NCBI GenBank assembly: GCA_019454045.1
Contig: SKCR01015057.1
Coordinates: 121,971-185,970 of the forward strand
Direction: 5' to 3'
Length of the DNA: 64,000 nucleotides
From: Zanthoxylum bungeanum
Lineage: Eukaryota; Streptophyta; Magnoliopsida; Sapindales; Rutaceae
Translations under genes and position numbers: made by a program
In this document: piece by piece, positions 50,341-62,302 of the stretch
How the letters are laid out: each line of letters begins with the position of its first letter
Position numbering within the stretch: the first letter of the stretch is position 1
Notes under the pieces: model-generated
Told to the model about the DNA's origin: nothing
Database searches by the model: none
The model's input: only the letters and a program-made list of their open reading frames with translations

Positions 50341-50971
50341 AATAAGTGACTTGATTGTCATAAATCTCTCATGATTAGATAATTACTTTAATTTAAGTAA
50401 CAATATTACTAATGTTGGAGCATTATTATAAGGTTCATCTTGTCAATACAAAGATGAATGAGTTCTTATTACTTACATCCAATATCATCGTTAGTGTGAA
50501 GGAATAAGTGCTCAGAACTTAGGTCACTCTGATAAAATATTACGTGTAGCGTGATGAGTTAACGCAGTCACCCAATATCATCATTAGTGTGAGGGTGTAC
50601 TTACGAAGCTCATTATTGCACATTGATAAGTATAAACCCAGAACACGTCTTAATCCAATATTGTCATTAGTGTGACGATAAGAAATGGTTCAGGACCAAA
50701 CTAGGAGTCACATGAAGTGATTGACCTTTGAGGTCTACCTAATGAGTTTATAAAGGCCAATATCGTCATTAATGTGAGGTTGGAGTAAATGTCTTGGGAT
50801 CTACTTCCCGCTATGAAATTTCAATAGTCAAATTTCTAATTTTCCATTTAGGGAGATTACAGAATTACGTAAAGTAGTGAAAGGGCACTAAGAGATTTAA
50901 AATTCCATAATCAATTAGTATTATTATTCTGAAATGAAAATTATTCTGCTACTATTTAAAATGTTGTCTAG
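50341..50971 (+). mobile_element. Copia leader with four spaced 22-base repeats
   Basis: Non-coding DNA before a gag remnant. The motif CCAATATCATCATTAGTGTG, with small changes, occurs at 50479, 50572, 50655 and 50757, spaced 83-102 bp. It is probably an untranslated leader of the element whose gag follows. Confidence 0.55.
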
Positions 50972-51437
50972 ATGGCTGCCGCTAATCCATTGATGAGACA
51001 TTTGGATACCAATAAACTAAAGAGCCGAGAACTACTTCGAATGGGAAATGAACATATGTCTTGTCTTGGAGTTTGAAAAATTGACTTATGTCATTGTCAA
51101 TCCACTGCCTATTGAAATCGATCTTGACTCTACTCCAGAAGAGCAAGAAACTTTTAATAGATGGAAGGATGATAACCTTAAGGTGAAACCTACATTTTGG
51201 GATCGATGGTTCCAGATTTGCTGAGACAGTACATTGAAGTACCAGATGCTTGGAGCATTATGCGAACACTCAAGGAATTGTTCGAGGAAAATCAAGAGAT
51301 CGAACTTTATCGAAGGTCTAAGGAATTATTCCATGCTAAACTCAAGGATGGAGGAGCTATCAGCATTCATGTTTTGAACATGATCGACCAGATTCGATAT
51401 CTGGAACGACAAGTTTGTGCTTGTTATGATGAACGTG
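50972..51437 (+). pseudogene. Copia gag remnant
   Basis: Begins ATGGCTGCCGCTAATCC (MAAANPLMRHLDTNKL), then has stops and shifts. It continues with EEQETFNRWKDDNLK, DAWSIMRTLKELFEENQE, RSKELFHAKLKDGGAISIHV and MIDQIRYLERQV, which follow the order of plant copia gag (the LTR-retrotransposon gag/UBN2-type domain). After DERV the frame ends at TGA and the DNA becomes LTR-like, so zinc knuckle and pol are missing. Confidence 0.8.
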
Positions 51438-52660
51438 TCTGAACTTAGAGAGTCAAAATATGTAGTGTACTCGTTGAGCACTTGGGTAGCAGATTAATTT
51501 TGATAAAAGTTAATATTCGATATTATAATTATCAACTAAGATAATCAAGTGTTATTGGATAACATTGATTATTTACTTTGACCTAATTGGATTAACTAGA
51601 TTAATTCAATAATTACACAAGGGCTTAATTGTAAAATCATAACTATCTCTACCATTTGAGGATATTATGGTAATTATAAGTATGTAATAATATGTGGTTT
51701 TGGCTTGATTTAATTGGATTTAATCAAAGTGGCAAATATTAAACCAATCCATTTCCTAATCTTTGTCTTGATTTAATTGGAATAAATCAAAATAAGAGAC
51801 AATAGAGATTAGTTACACATAATTATACATATTTGGAAAAATTAGATTAAGCCCACATAAAAGTTGATTATAACTTTTATTAATTAAAAATTACCTAAGT
51901 TTTGCTATAAATAGCAAGCTTTAGGAAGGTTTTAATTATTTTGAGAAAGCTAAATACAAGCAAGAATTAAAGAAATTAGCCTAAGTTAGAGAAGTGTTTA
52001 GAGAAGTTTTGTGAGATCTCTACAACATTTCAATTAGGAGAAATCAAGATTGGATCTTGGAGTGAAGCTTACTAGTATTGGAATCAAGATTTGATCTTGA
52101 AGTCAAGCTTGCTAATTTTGGAATTTCTCCATAATATTTCAACAAGGTGAAGTAGATTGGATCTTTGAATCAACTTTGCTAGGTTAGTTTAAACTTCTCC
52201 AAAAGCTATGTTTTTCATTAGTGAGACATATAGTGATGAATTATGTATTAGATACATAATGTTGAAATTATGCTAATTAATTGTATTAGGATTCTTTGGA
52301 TGTATAAACACAATATACTTGTAGTTCGGTCAACATATTTATGTTCGATAGAGATATAAAATTAGAGTTTGGAATTCTAGATAACAGCTTAGAGCTAAGG
52401 CTACCATTCTAGAATCACTTGACCACCTTTGGGTGACTTAGAATTGTCCATGAGTCAATTCATTATGGGATTCTAATTTGGTTTGTGTTTTGGATTCAAA
52501 ATTTACCCAAGTGCGTATTTAGAATAAATTTTTATTTTTGTAAAAATATTTGATATTTTGAAAAAACTTTATTTTTATTTTATAACATGTGCTGTATTTA
52601 TTTTGATGTTTTAGGTGTATTTGAAGTGTTTAAGGAAGGTTGAAATGATATAGGGTAGAA
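51438..52660 (+). mobile_element. Partial family-B-like LTR fused to gag remnant
   Basis: GAACTTAGAGAGTC at 51440 matches the middle of the family-B LTR (rc of about 54800, and CTTGAACTTAAAGAG near 42245). The segment around 52400-52480 matches 42915-42985 of the split family-B LTR (CATTCTAGA..ACTT..GGTGAC). It therefore starts in mid-LTR directly after gag, a deletion or recombination joint. Two TGG-centred, nearly palindromic stretches lie at 51710-51795. Confidence 0.6.
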
Positions 52661-52674
52661 TACCCTAATTCTTT

Positions 52675-52696
52675 CAGCTCTCTTTCCAGAGAGCTG
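52675..52696. repeat. 9-bp hairpin
   Basis: CAGCTCTCT and AGAGAGCTG around TTCC. It lies at the end of the partial LTR; meaning unknown. Confidence 0.6.
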
Positions 52697-53600
52697 AGGT
52701 GATGTTTAAAACAAATAAACAAACAAAAAATTTTAAAAAATAATAATAATAGTCTACACACACAGTGCGTGCACCGTATGAGAACATCATGTACGTGCGC
52801 GTATTAATTTTTGTTTCATCCCATTCTGGAGTTTCCGGACTTCGATTCAGCTCCAGTATTTTCCTATACACTCGTAATGAAATATAGTATTTCATTAAAT
52901 TATTTAAAATTATACCTATGATTGATATCTATGAGTTAGACACATTTCCATTACGTGGGACACCGATCCGACCCTAAGGGTTCCACATTCGCCCCAATAG
53001 TAGGGCGGCGCTCTGTCGATTGGGTCTAGTAGAAGTCAATAAGTATACTCATTTGTTAACTGGAGGGAGCACGCTGCTTTGCGTGTCCCCTGAGCTAGAC
53101 AGGTACCATTCCATGTCGTTAGAGGATATGAACATTTATGATCTTGGTCATGGTGTGGAAGCCTAACCTCTCCAATACGACCTCAACTTCTTCCTTCTAT
53201 GGGTACAGAATGTCCCCCGGTGATGGAAATGTTTGTCCTTTCTTATGCGTTAAGTCCAATTGTTCTTCATAAAATGGGATTTTATAAAGTGGAAGTGTTG
53301 CTTGAGACAAACCATGACTTTAAAATTGTTAAACTTATCGAATAAATTATTCAATATCCAATATGAATAATTCAATCATATTTTACCTAAATATTTTATT
53401 CAAATCAAATAACGATATAATAAATTTAGAAAGTACCGCGAAACGTTTACAAAAATATTTTTCCATAAAATAACATAAAATGCGTTTACTACTGAACGGA
53501 CCAATTAATATCGTATGGGGATGCCCAAGTCAACCCCAATAGTACTTGGGAACAGTGACAACTCATTGTTTGGGGGGATGTTATCCGATTAGCTCAAAGT
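52697..53600. other. Unclassified repeat-like stretch, no gene
   Basis: Contains a locally GC-richer part (52950-53230) with CACCGATCCGACCC, CGCCCCAATAGTAGG and TGTCCCCCGG, reminiscent of the U5/leader part of some gypsy LTRs on the minus strand. No frame, primer site or LTR end could be fixed. Confidence 0.3.
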
Positions 53601-55762
53601 TCACCCGGTAACACCATTTTCGCCGTTTTCTCTTATTTTCACTCCGAAATAATTTCCGAAAATTATTTTAATGCCCAATACATATCCAATATATTTAAAT
53701 AATATATTTTTCATTACAAAATTTACATAATTTCTAGATCTGATCTGGATATAAAATAATCATTTTTCATGCTTTAAATCCAATTTTCTCAACATTGATG
53801 AAATTAATATCTACACCAATCAAAGCCATCACGAATGAAAAACTCAAGAAAAATTCTAGGTATTATTAGGGAGTGGTCATAACACTTTAAAATGAAAACC
53901 TATTTTCATATGACAAAATTGAATTAATATTACACTAATATTAATCAATATTATTTCACACATGCATCTAGCCTCTCAATTCATCATCCAAATCAAAAAA
54001 CACCAAAATTTAAGAAAGAAAAGAAACCCTAGAAAATTTCTAGATACTCAAGAACAAGAACAGATTCTCTAAACTGAAGAATATAAAAGATTTCCTCAAA
54101 ATCTCCAAATTTCCTTAAGCCTTCTTATTGATTTGATCATTTTCTCTCAAGTTTCTCTCAAGAATCATTTTGGAAGCTCTTTAAAATGGTAATGGATTTT
54201 TTTTTTTTTTGCCAAGACAACTTATGAAAGAGAAAAATAATTTTTACTTTATACATGTGTTGGTCGAAATATTAGGGGAATATTTGGTCAAAATACTTAA
54301 TTTAATCAAATTTAATTATTAAGTTGACAAAATCAATTTATACACTTCAACTTTAAACGTCATGTCATATGTAACCATTGATAATCAAACATATTACATA
54401 ACAATTATGAATTATAAATATAATTTAATTAATTACATATTTATTATTTAAATATCTAAACAATTAATTAATATGATTATATTTATATATATATATACAC
54501 ACACTTAGATGTATATATTTTTATTTACACTAAATAACAAAATACATATATTAATGACATATGTCAAAAAATTATTTGACAATTAATTAATATGTATTTA
54601 ATAAAATCATGTATTAAATATAAATACACATTAATTAGTAAATGATCGATATGCCGTTAAGCATGTGTAATTTTGATTAACCGTTAAATAATTCAGATTA
54701 CCTCATTTAATCCGATAAAGTATTATGAATAATGTGTATTATTCATAACGTGTACCTAAGTGCTCAACAACTTCATATTTTGAGACTCTCTAAGTTCAGG
54801 TTTTTCTACCATGGAATCCAATTTCATATCCATAATCACCAACTTGTAAATTATGACGACCACAGATAATCTCGTTAAACTATGCAAGTTGAGGTTATTG
54901 CATACGTATAATCCCTTCGTCACAGGCTATTTATATTAGAACGAGGATATGGATGTGAACGTCAAATCCCTAAGTATAATATAATCGACTTATTAATTTG
55001 CGATACCTATATAACACTTGGAACTCGCTTCCGCAATGTACAATAGTTTTAACAAATCACAAACATGTGCAGGATACCTATACCTTGTACACAAGATTGA
55101 CAGATTTCATCTGATACTCACAGGATAGCATGAGCATGAGTCCACACCCAACAAACATGCCAAAGTCTGATCTAAATAGATCAGTGACATGACTGTCATC
55201 AAAGTGTGGAAGATAACTCATATATCCATAGTGGTATCTCAAGTCGAATGACTACTATGCTACTCAACGCAAGAAGATTCCTATTGACGTTGGTGTATCA
55301 TTTATTAGGAAATGTTTAGTGATTTATTCTGTGTTTATCAAATAAATACCTACACATTTGTACAAGTCTAATGAGACTCATAGTTCATTAGGATAAACTA
55401 TCAGACTATGTCTCGATATACGACATGTACTGGTCTCAACAGATTGTACTAACCGATCCATGTTAGTAAATCTTGACCATGAACTTTATTTGAGAATATA
55501 CAACTTATAGTGACATTTTTAAATGTCAATTACAAACTACATTGTAACTACGCACTACTTTGTAAATCCTCGGGTCTTTGTCTAATGTATACATATCACT
55601 AAATCGGATTAGTTTCAATCAAATCGATATTAGATAAAATACTTGTATAAAAGAGAAGAGGTGTTATCATCAATAAGTAATATTATAGAAAATGGAATTA
55701 TTTTATTCATTAATTGAACATATATAATATCAGAATTGGCGCACCGAGCACCAACCCTAACA
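53601..55762 (-). repeat. Copia family-B LTR, minus strand
   Basis: Read from 55762 down it begins TGTTAGGGTTGGTGCTC and follows the split LTR at 31485/41623 through many short matches. One is the part around 55300-55100, with ACGTTGGTG, GATACCAC and GGTGTGGACTC in minus-strand sense. The lower boundary is vague. It lies in opposite orientation to the family-B copy at 31485-43675. Confidence 0.65.
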
Positions 55763-56458
55763 CTTCAACCACTTAAGACTTTATCTGATTTGGGGCAATC
55801 GAGTGGGACTCTAAGCACAAATGAATCGAAAAATATTTTGATCAAGTACCCTTTTAGTCGAGTGATCGAACAATCGACAATAGAAATGAGATTGAGATTT
55901 AGGTTTCCTGAGTCTATTGAAATCTAATTGGCCACATCGAATGAGAGGATCGATTATAAAATAGCCAGATAGATAAGGTTCTATAAATTCCCATTTGCTG
56001 ATGGTTTGAGGTTTCTGGTGCCTAGGTTAGTCTAAAAGGTGTTGAATCACTATGAGTTAGCCCCCTCTCAGTTGATGCCAAACACATGAAGGGTGCAGTT
56101 GTTAATTGAGTGCATGACGTTTGAGTTGGGATTGAATTTGGAGTGATAGATCTAATGTACACATACTACCTCAAAGAGCACTTAACCGAGAAGGGAAGAT
56201 ATCACTTGTATCTTCGCCAAAAGAAGAAGCATCTAGTGTTAGGATTACAAATGATAGGGAAAACTAGAAAACGTTTTATTTATTCGTGAGGAAATAGAGT
56301 GTATTTGGGTCGGTTGGAGTTGGCTGAATCCCTGAGCACTAAAGTCCGTCGAGTGAGTCTTTTCTTTCACTATTCTCAGTGATTAGTTTTATTTACTGGA
56401 GCTTATTTTCTTCCATTTTGCTGGTCTACTATAAAATAGAGCATTCGACACTACCAAC
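55763..56458 (+). pseudogene. Gag-like remnant of a plant gypsy-type transposon
   Basis: In one frame with stops, about 55985-56240 reads FPFADGLRFLVPRLV, KVLNHYELAPSQLMPNT, MTFELGLNL, YTYYLKEHL and GRYHLYLRQKKKHL. That order (a hydrophobic start, APSQL.PN, then a Y-rich part) resembles an N-terminal gag-associated domain seen in plant proteins labelled putative gypsy-type transposon, from memory. It is broken and lacks neighbours. The assignment is tentative. Confidence 0.4.
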
Positions 56459-58576
56459 TATTGGACAATTACGACCCATAGCGTCACTATTTGTACAGAT
56501 CACGGTGTTGTTGTACAAATTAACTATGTGCCAAAGGAGATTGCACTCTTATCATTTGTGATTAGATCACCTAGATATATAAATGATGAGAGGTCCCTAT
56601 GATTTGTTCCTGGACGGAGAATGATATGAGACAGTATCAGTCCACGAAGGATAAATCGTTAAATATCCCTAGTCAGAGTATTATCGAGATTGGACATCGA
56701 TAAATACGTAAAAGACTAGTGTTGCACTTGTGCGCGTTTGTTAGGAAACAGCGACATAGTCTCATCTATTTGGGTATAGGATACTCATGCAAGTGTAATA
56801 GGAGGTTGTGTTTCACCGATGGTATGTGAAACAGCTTCGCTCTGGATAGACCCCCTCGGAATTCCATTGGTAGTATGACTATGTGTCTATGGAAGTCCGA
56901 TATCAGGGTAGGTGTATTTGGTCTTAACCTGAGACTTGCACCCCTAATACTTATGACAATCGATATACTTTAATTTAGGTCGTCCAAGCTTTAACTGGTT
57001 CTGTGTACGCCAATTCTGGGTATATTGATAATCGTAGTGTGTTGGGTGTGATGTCAAGACGGAAGTATCACTCAAGTCATAGTGGAGATGATGGTCACAT
57101 AGGATACGGAACTCGTTCTCTTAACTGCTCGAGCTATCGGGATATTATGACTAGGTCATGTATATCCGATTATAGAGACTAGTTAACAGACATCAGATAT
57201 GTGCTTCGTACGGGGCAGACACAATTGCAGCCCCAGGCCTAGCACGTGATCATCCGATACTGGACAGAAATACACAATACTACGGTATACTACGCTTGAT
57301 ATAAATCATATATTCGTGTAAGGATATTTCCAGAGAATTAGGTAGGCATGGCGCTTTGCTAGAAGCCAACCTTGTCTTGTAAATTGGTATAAACGTAGTA
57401 CGAGGTACTTACGTGTTCGGATAGTCCGACGACCGTATTTACTGCCAACATATCTGGGGATCTCATGGGTCGCTTCCCGAAGATTCACCGATGATGTATG
57501 ACTCGTACTATAATTAATCTGGGATTAATTCGATGAGAGAGAAAATAATATGGGATTAATTACGGAGATATTTTATCTAGGATAAAATATTAATAAAAGA
57601 GAGAGAACGGTTAATTTGGATTAATCGATAAAATAATATATTCGATATATTATATGAAATTAGATTTCGACGCGGAATTAAAATTAGATTTTAATTCGGG
57701 CGAACGAATTAATTTAGAATTAATTCGTTAGCGACGTGAATAGTGATTTCGCTACGTGTAATCATTTAATTACGACGCGACGGAAAATTTGTTAATTTGG
57801 AATTAGCGAACCCGAGCCCGAGAGTGATTGCGAGCGCATTTACATTTCGAATTCGAGCGTGGCACGTAAGTCACATCAAGCGTCAAATCACTAGTCGTAT
57901 CTATTTTCAAATCACTTGTCACTTTGAGTGATGTGACATGACATGTAGTCACTTTATTAAAGTGACTTGATGTGAATAGTGATGTGAGTTGATTGAAAAG
58001 CACTTTTTGCTTTTGCTTTTTTGACTTTACTTTTTGAAAGTAAAAGTGGTATATGTTTTATTTTTATTTACTTGGTAAATAATAATAATAAAAATGATAT
58101 ACAAAAGCATTAATTTCTCTCTCTCATAGTAATATACGATTTTGACAAAGGAAACCTATTTTCCCTCTCAATTTTTTCTCCTCTTCCTCACACAGCTTGG
58201 AGTCGATTCTTCTCTCCATTTTCTGGTTTTGGCCGAAATCAGTGAGAAGCAATGAAGAAGAAGAAGTGCTAGCACACACCATGGGTCAATATAAGGTGAT
58301 AGGGTAGTGAACACTTGAGCATGGAAAGCTTGAAGCTTGGATCTTCAATGGAGGTCAACCATGGCCGATTTTTGGAGACACATGGAGGCCCAAAATCGAG
58401 CAGTCCAGCAGTTCAAAGAGACCAAAACCGAGCTTCATGGAGGAGGAAAATGGGTTTTGTTCTTCCTAGCATCAAACCCTTCAATGTGAGTATGTATTCC
58501 ACCTTACTCCTTTGAAGTATTCATGCGAATTTCTTACTTGATTTTCATGATCTTGGGACCTATTTAGAAACCAACA
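56459..58576 (+). repeat. 5' LTR of copia A4
   Basis: A 2,118-bp LTR of the A1/A2 family. It starts TATTGGACAATTACGACCC, one base from TGTTGG, and ends GAAACCAACA. A palindrome array lies at 57512-57730. A decayed primer site ATGGTATCTTTGAGC and leader follow, but pol and the second LTR are absent. Confidence 0.88.
57512..57730. repeat. TNG-centred palindrome array (A4 LTR)
   Basis: Starts with arms AATTAATC/GATTAATT around TGG and includes ATTTTATC/GATAAAAT around TAG and ACGAATTAATT/AATTAATTCGT around TAG. One or two inner units have lost pairs. Confidence 0.75.
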
Positions 58577-59054
58577 ATGGTATCTTTGAGCTTTGATCAA
58601 GCATGGAAAAGTTAGGGTTAAAATTGGGCAAACGAATTTGGGCATGATTTGATGAAATTGGATGAATTAGTATGCTTAAATGTTGTTGAATTAATTATTG
58701 ATTGGATCAATTGAAGAAATTGTGTTTGGAACACAAATTTCCCCAATTTTTATGTTGGCCAAAATTGACAAATTTGGGTAAACTTGATTTTGAGCATGTT
58801 TAATGAAATTGGATGATTTAGAATGTTTAAAGTATGTTTAATTGAGGATTGATTGGATCAATTTGTTGAAAATTAGTTTGGAACAATTTTCCCCAAATTG
58901 CTTATATTGGCCGAATACATATAGCCCATTGTCTTGGAATTTTTTGATTTTGAACATTGGATGTGTTGGAAATCATTCGGGAATATGATTTAATGTTGAT
59001 TGTGGATTCAATTGGATTGAAACCGAATCGGATTGAAAAACCCCTAATTACCAT
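58577..59054 (+). mobile_element. Leader of copia A4, truncated
   Basis: Follows the LTR with the decayed primer site and leader sequence close to that of A2 (GGATCAATTTG, TTGGAAATCATTCGGG). It breaks off at 59054, where gypsy LTR sequence begins. Confidence 0.75.
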
Positions 59055-60634
59055 TAGTTCCGTAGTGTAACGAATTAGCATGAAATGAATTGAATGTGTT
59101 TTAATATGTTAAAACGATAAATGTGGTAGAATCCGGGGTGAATCGGATGAGATATGATTGATCCGGTAGAATTAACGAGTTTCCGGTAAAACGCAGTTTC
59201 TCGCGCGATCGAGCGTAGATGACCGTAATCACGTAAATAGTATAAATATGATATTGCGAGGGTAATTGAGTGATTCCGGATTAGTTCGGAGGTTTCGAGA
59301 TCCTTCCGTAGCGTTTGCGGAAACTTTTCCTCAAGTTTTACCGCATACGCGTAAAACGAGAATCTGAGCTATCTAGTTAAGTTAGAACAGTGTATGAGTA
59401 TATAATAGAGTAGTGAAGTTCGAATCACAGTATTAGAAAGAATTCGTGTATTCCGAGAAAGTCTGTAGTTGAGTATAGATGAGTTGAAAGTTCCGTAAAT
59501 CGCGGTTCTAACATACGTTGTGATTTGTTTTGACAGATCGGACCCGGATCGCGGGCATTCGCTTAGCCAGGTAAGTAACTCATGCTTCTAATGCTTAAAA
59601 GATTTAGTAATGTTCGAAAATGGTTATGTCGTATAGATGTGTATAGTATATGCATGAAACATGTATATATTTATATATAAACATGAGTGTGAAAGAAGAA
59701 GCAGTTGTAACGAGATACACATATAGACAAAGATAAGCAGAAGTATGAGTAAGAGATAAGTATGAGCATATAAAAGAATAGAGACACCTATGTAAGTATA
59801 ATTAGATAAGAACATATGAATAAGGTCATAATTATAATTTTATGAGACTTGGGTATGGGGGATGTAGAAACTACACCCTAGGGAATGAGATTAAAGTTAT
59901 AAATGTGATAAACATATAGGAACTAGTGCTATGAATGAAAGTTTGTAATTCATGTTTACATAAGAATATTAGCAACATGAGTATAGATACAAGTATATAA
60001 AGTGATAAAGAGCATAAATAAGTAGTATATGCATAGCATGAGAATATATATAAAAGATTATGGTTTGAGTTTCTTAAGAACAAATTGATAGTTAGAAAAT
60101 GGCAAGTAGTTAAGAACTAAGACTCTGGAACTCATATATATTTGATATCTGATATAGTAGTAAAGTTTCGAATGTATGTGTATGAATATGAATTATGCAA
60201 TATATTGATTATGAGTCACCAGCAGGTTAAGTTATAGAGGTAAGCTAAGTTATGATGGTTTGAATGTGTGCATGTATAAATAAATATAGACACGTTTGAA
60301 TATAAGATCATTATAGATGGAATTATGACTAGAGTAGAGAAAAGCATAAGAAATGCATATATGCATGTACATATGTGTGTATGTGTCAAGACTTTCAGAG
60401 ATTGAGTTGCAGTTAACCGCATTTTGAAACTTAAAGTATTTTAAAGAAAAGTTGTAGACACTTTTGAAAGAAAAGTATTTTAGAAAAGTTTTTACAGTTT
60501 TAAGTTTTGATTATGTTTTAAAATGTTTATCAGCAGTTTTACGTGATTTTCGGGGCATGAGGTAAAACCTCACCCCAGTATGTAACTTGAGATACAGTTG
60601 AATTTGACGGATTTAGAGACATGTGCATATGTAG

Positions 60635-60989
60635 AGAGTCAGGACGACGACTTAGGTTCGTGTACCTGGACTCTAGTGGTGGCTATGTCCAGTTGAGTCG
60701 TTTTCCTGGACATAGGACTCTACGTCAGTCGAGTCGTTTTCCTGACGTAGGGCACCACCAGTTGAGTCGTTTTCCTGGGTGTTGAGGGACGTCCAGTTGA
60801 GTCGTTTTCTTGGACGTAGTGTAGTTTTCAGGTTCCAAATTTTCAGTACATAGATTTCAGATTTTCAGTGCCTAGATTTCAGAAACCAGATTTCAGTATA
60901 CGGTTTTCAGAACAGAGTTAGAAAAAGTTTTTCAGATTTCAATTTTCAGTTTTCAGAGATGCCGCAGTGAGCTGTTGTCCTGGGCATCT
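60635..60989 (+). repeat. Series of six stem-loops with near-constant loop
   Basis: The six stem-loops are 60635-60674 (AGAGTCAGG / CCTGGACTCT), 60684-60714 (TATGTCCAG / CTGGACATA), 60720-60750 (CTACGTCAG / CTGACGTAG), 60753-60784 (CACCACCAG, imperfect), 60789-60817 (ACGTCCAG / TTGGACGT, one G-T) and 60957-60989 (AGATGCCGCAG / CTGGGCATCT, one bulge). Stems 2-5 enclose the 13-base loop TTGAGTCGTTTTC (one C change in stem 3). Stem sequences differ while pairing is kept. Confidence 0.85.
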
Positions 60990-61180
60990 TCAGTTTTTAG
61001 TTTTCAGATTTTCAGGATTTAGACTTCAGAAATCAGATGTTAAATAAGAGTTTCTAAAAGTATTTTTCTAAACAGCTTAACATGATAAAGTTTTATATAG
61101 CATCTACGACGTGCATATGGAGTTTGTATGCTGTAACCCACCTGAGATGCATATAGTTGACATTGAAGCATGATAGTATG

Positions 61181-61183
<3 letters not shown>

Positions 61184-61247
<64 letters not shown>

Positions 61248-61248
61248 T
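61184..61248. repeat. (TA)n microsatellite
   Basis: About 32 TA units, followed by shorter interrupted TA runs up to 61276, inside the giant LTR. Confidence 0.95.
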
Positions 61249-62064
61249 ATATATATTATATATATATCTATATATTTGTGATTGATGCCTGTGTGTAGTA
61301 TATATTCACGTGGGAGGAACAATTGGTAAGATAATGGCTTATGATTTTATAATTGCAAATTCATAACTATATGGTTGACCTTGTGTATAGCATGATGTTA
61401 TTCAAAAGTATATATGTTAATAATGATATGAGTTCTATGATTACTTAGAAAGCACATATTGAATTGAAGCTAAAGCAGGCGATCCGATAACATATGTATA
61501 GATTACGTGGTTGGTGGCAGTGGAATGAGTGTTGATTCATAAATAACATTTAATGTGACCGATTTGATGATTTTTCAATACAGTAAAAGAAAGAAAGTTA
61601 GTACAATTGTCTGATTTTTGACTAGCTTAGAGTATATAGAAAGATTAAGAAAAAGAATCAGAGTAGCACATTATAAGTGTAATGGACCTTGTAGCTAGTT
61701 AGTAAAGTAAAATTTGATGAGTAGTAATCAGAAGTTACAATATGTATATGTGTGTTCAGACAAAAAAAATCAGTAACTAGTAGTATGGTAATTAAAGAAT
61801 AAAAGTCCTTCGGTTATATCTGTTTTGTAAATTTCTGCATGGTTACTTACTGAGTTCATATGACTCACACTTCTTCAGTTGTAGTTTTGCAGGTCAGTGG
61901 CAATAGTCCGGTGAAGACTTTGAAGACAACGGATCACCTCAATTACAGTCGAGAGAGCGTCGAGTCCTGGGCAAGTTGTGGGTCCTCACGGCCCTTTGTA
62001 TTGTATTTTGCATTTGTATCATTTAGTATGGATTATGTAATAGTGTAGTTGTTATTTTGAGTTC

Positions 62065-62215
62065 TGGCCGAAGGCCAAGTGTTTACATTTTGTTCTTGAG
62101 TTCAGGCCTGAGGCCTTGATATTGTGTTCCGGCCTGAGGCGAGATTGTTGTATTTTTTGTTGTATGTGGATGCTGGCTGCAGGCCAGGTTGCATGATGTT
62201 ACGAATACATCATGC
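62065..62215 (+). repeat. Short GGCC hairpins near the LTR end
   Basis: TGGCC-GAA-GGCCA (62065-62077), AGGCC-TGA-GGCCT (62104-62116), CTGGC-TGCAG-GCCAG (62173-62187) and a perfect 9-bp hairpin GCATGATGT / ACATCATGC with a 7-base loop (62191-62215). They lie in the last 240 bp of the LTR, where transcripts would end or start U5. Confidence 0.75.
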
Positions 62216-62302
62216 CGAATTTTCGTTAGGTTCAGAGGCTTATGGAGATGGGTTTAGCCTGTCTCCTGTCTAGTAGCATCCTGGCCTAGGTGGGATGTTA
62301 CA

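Larger units (their letters stand above)
59055..62302 (+). repeat. Giant gypsy 5' LTR, truncated at its start
   Basis: Ends GGGATGTTACA at 62302, the exact inverted match of the TGTAACATCCC start at 62918. Sequence from 59055 on matches 63866 onward of the second LTR with few changes. That places 59055 about 948 bp into the LTR, so the first 0.95 kb is missing here and a full LTR would be about 4.2 kb. It contains a strong splice donor and acceptor, six stem-loops, a TA microsatellite and GGCC hairpins. Confidence 0.85.

Noticed and set aside
53000..53250. GC-richer part as rRNA or a host gene exon
   Set aside because: No rRNA landmarks, no frame and no splice signals; more like an LTR fragment.
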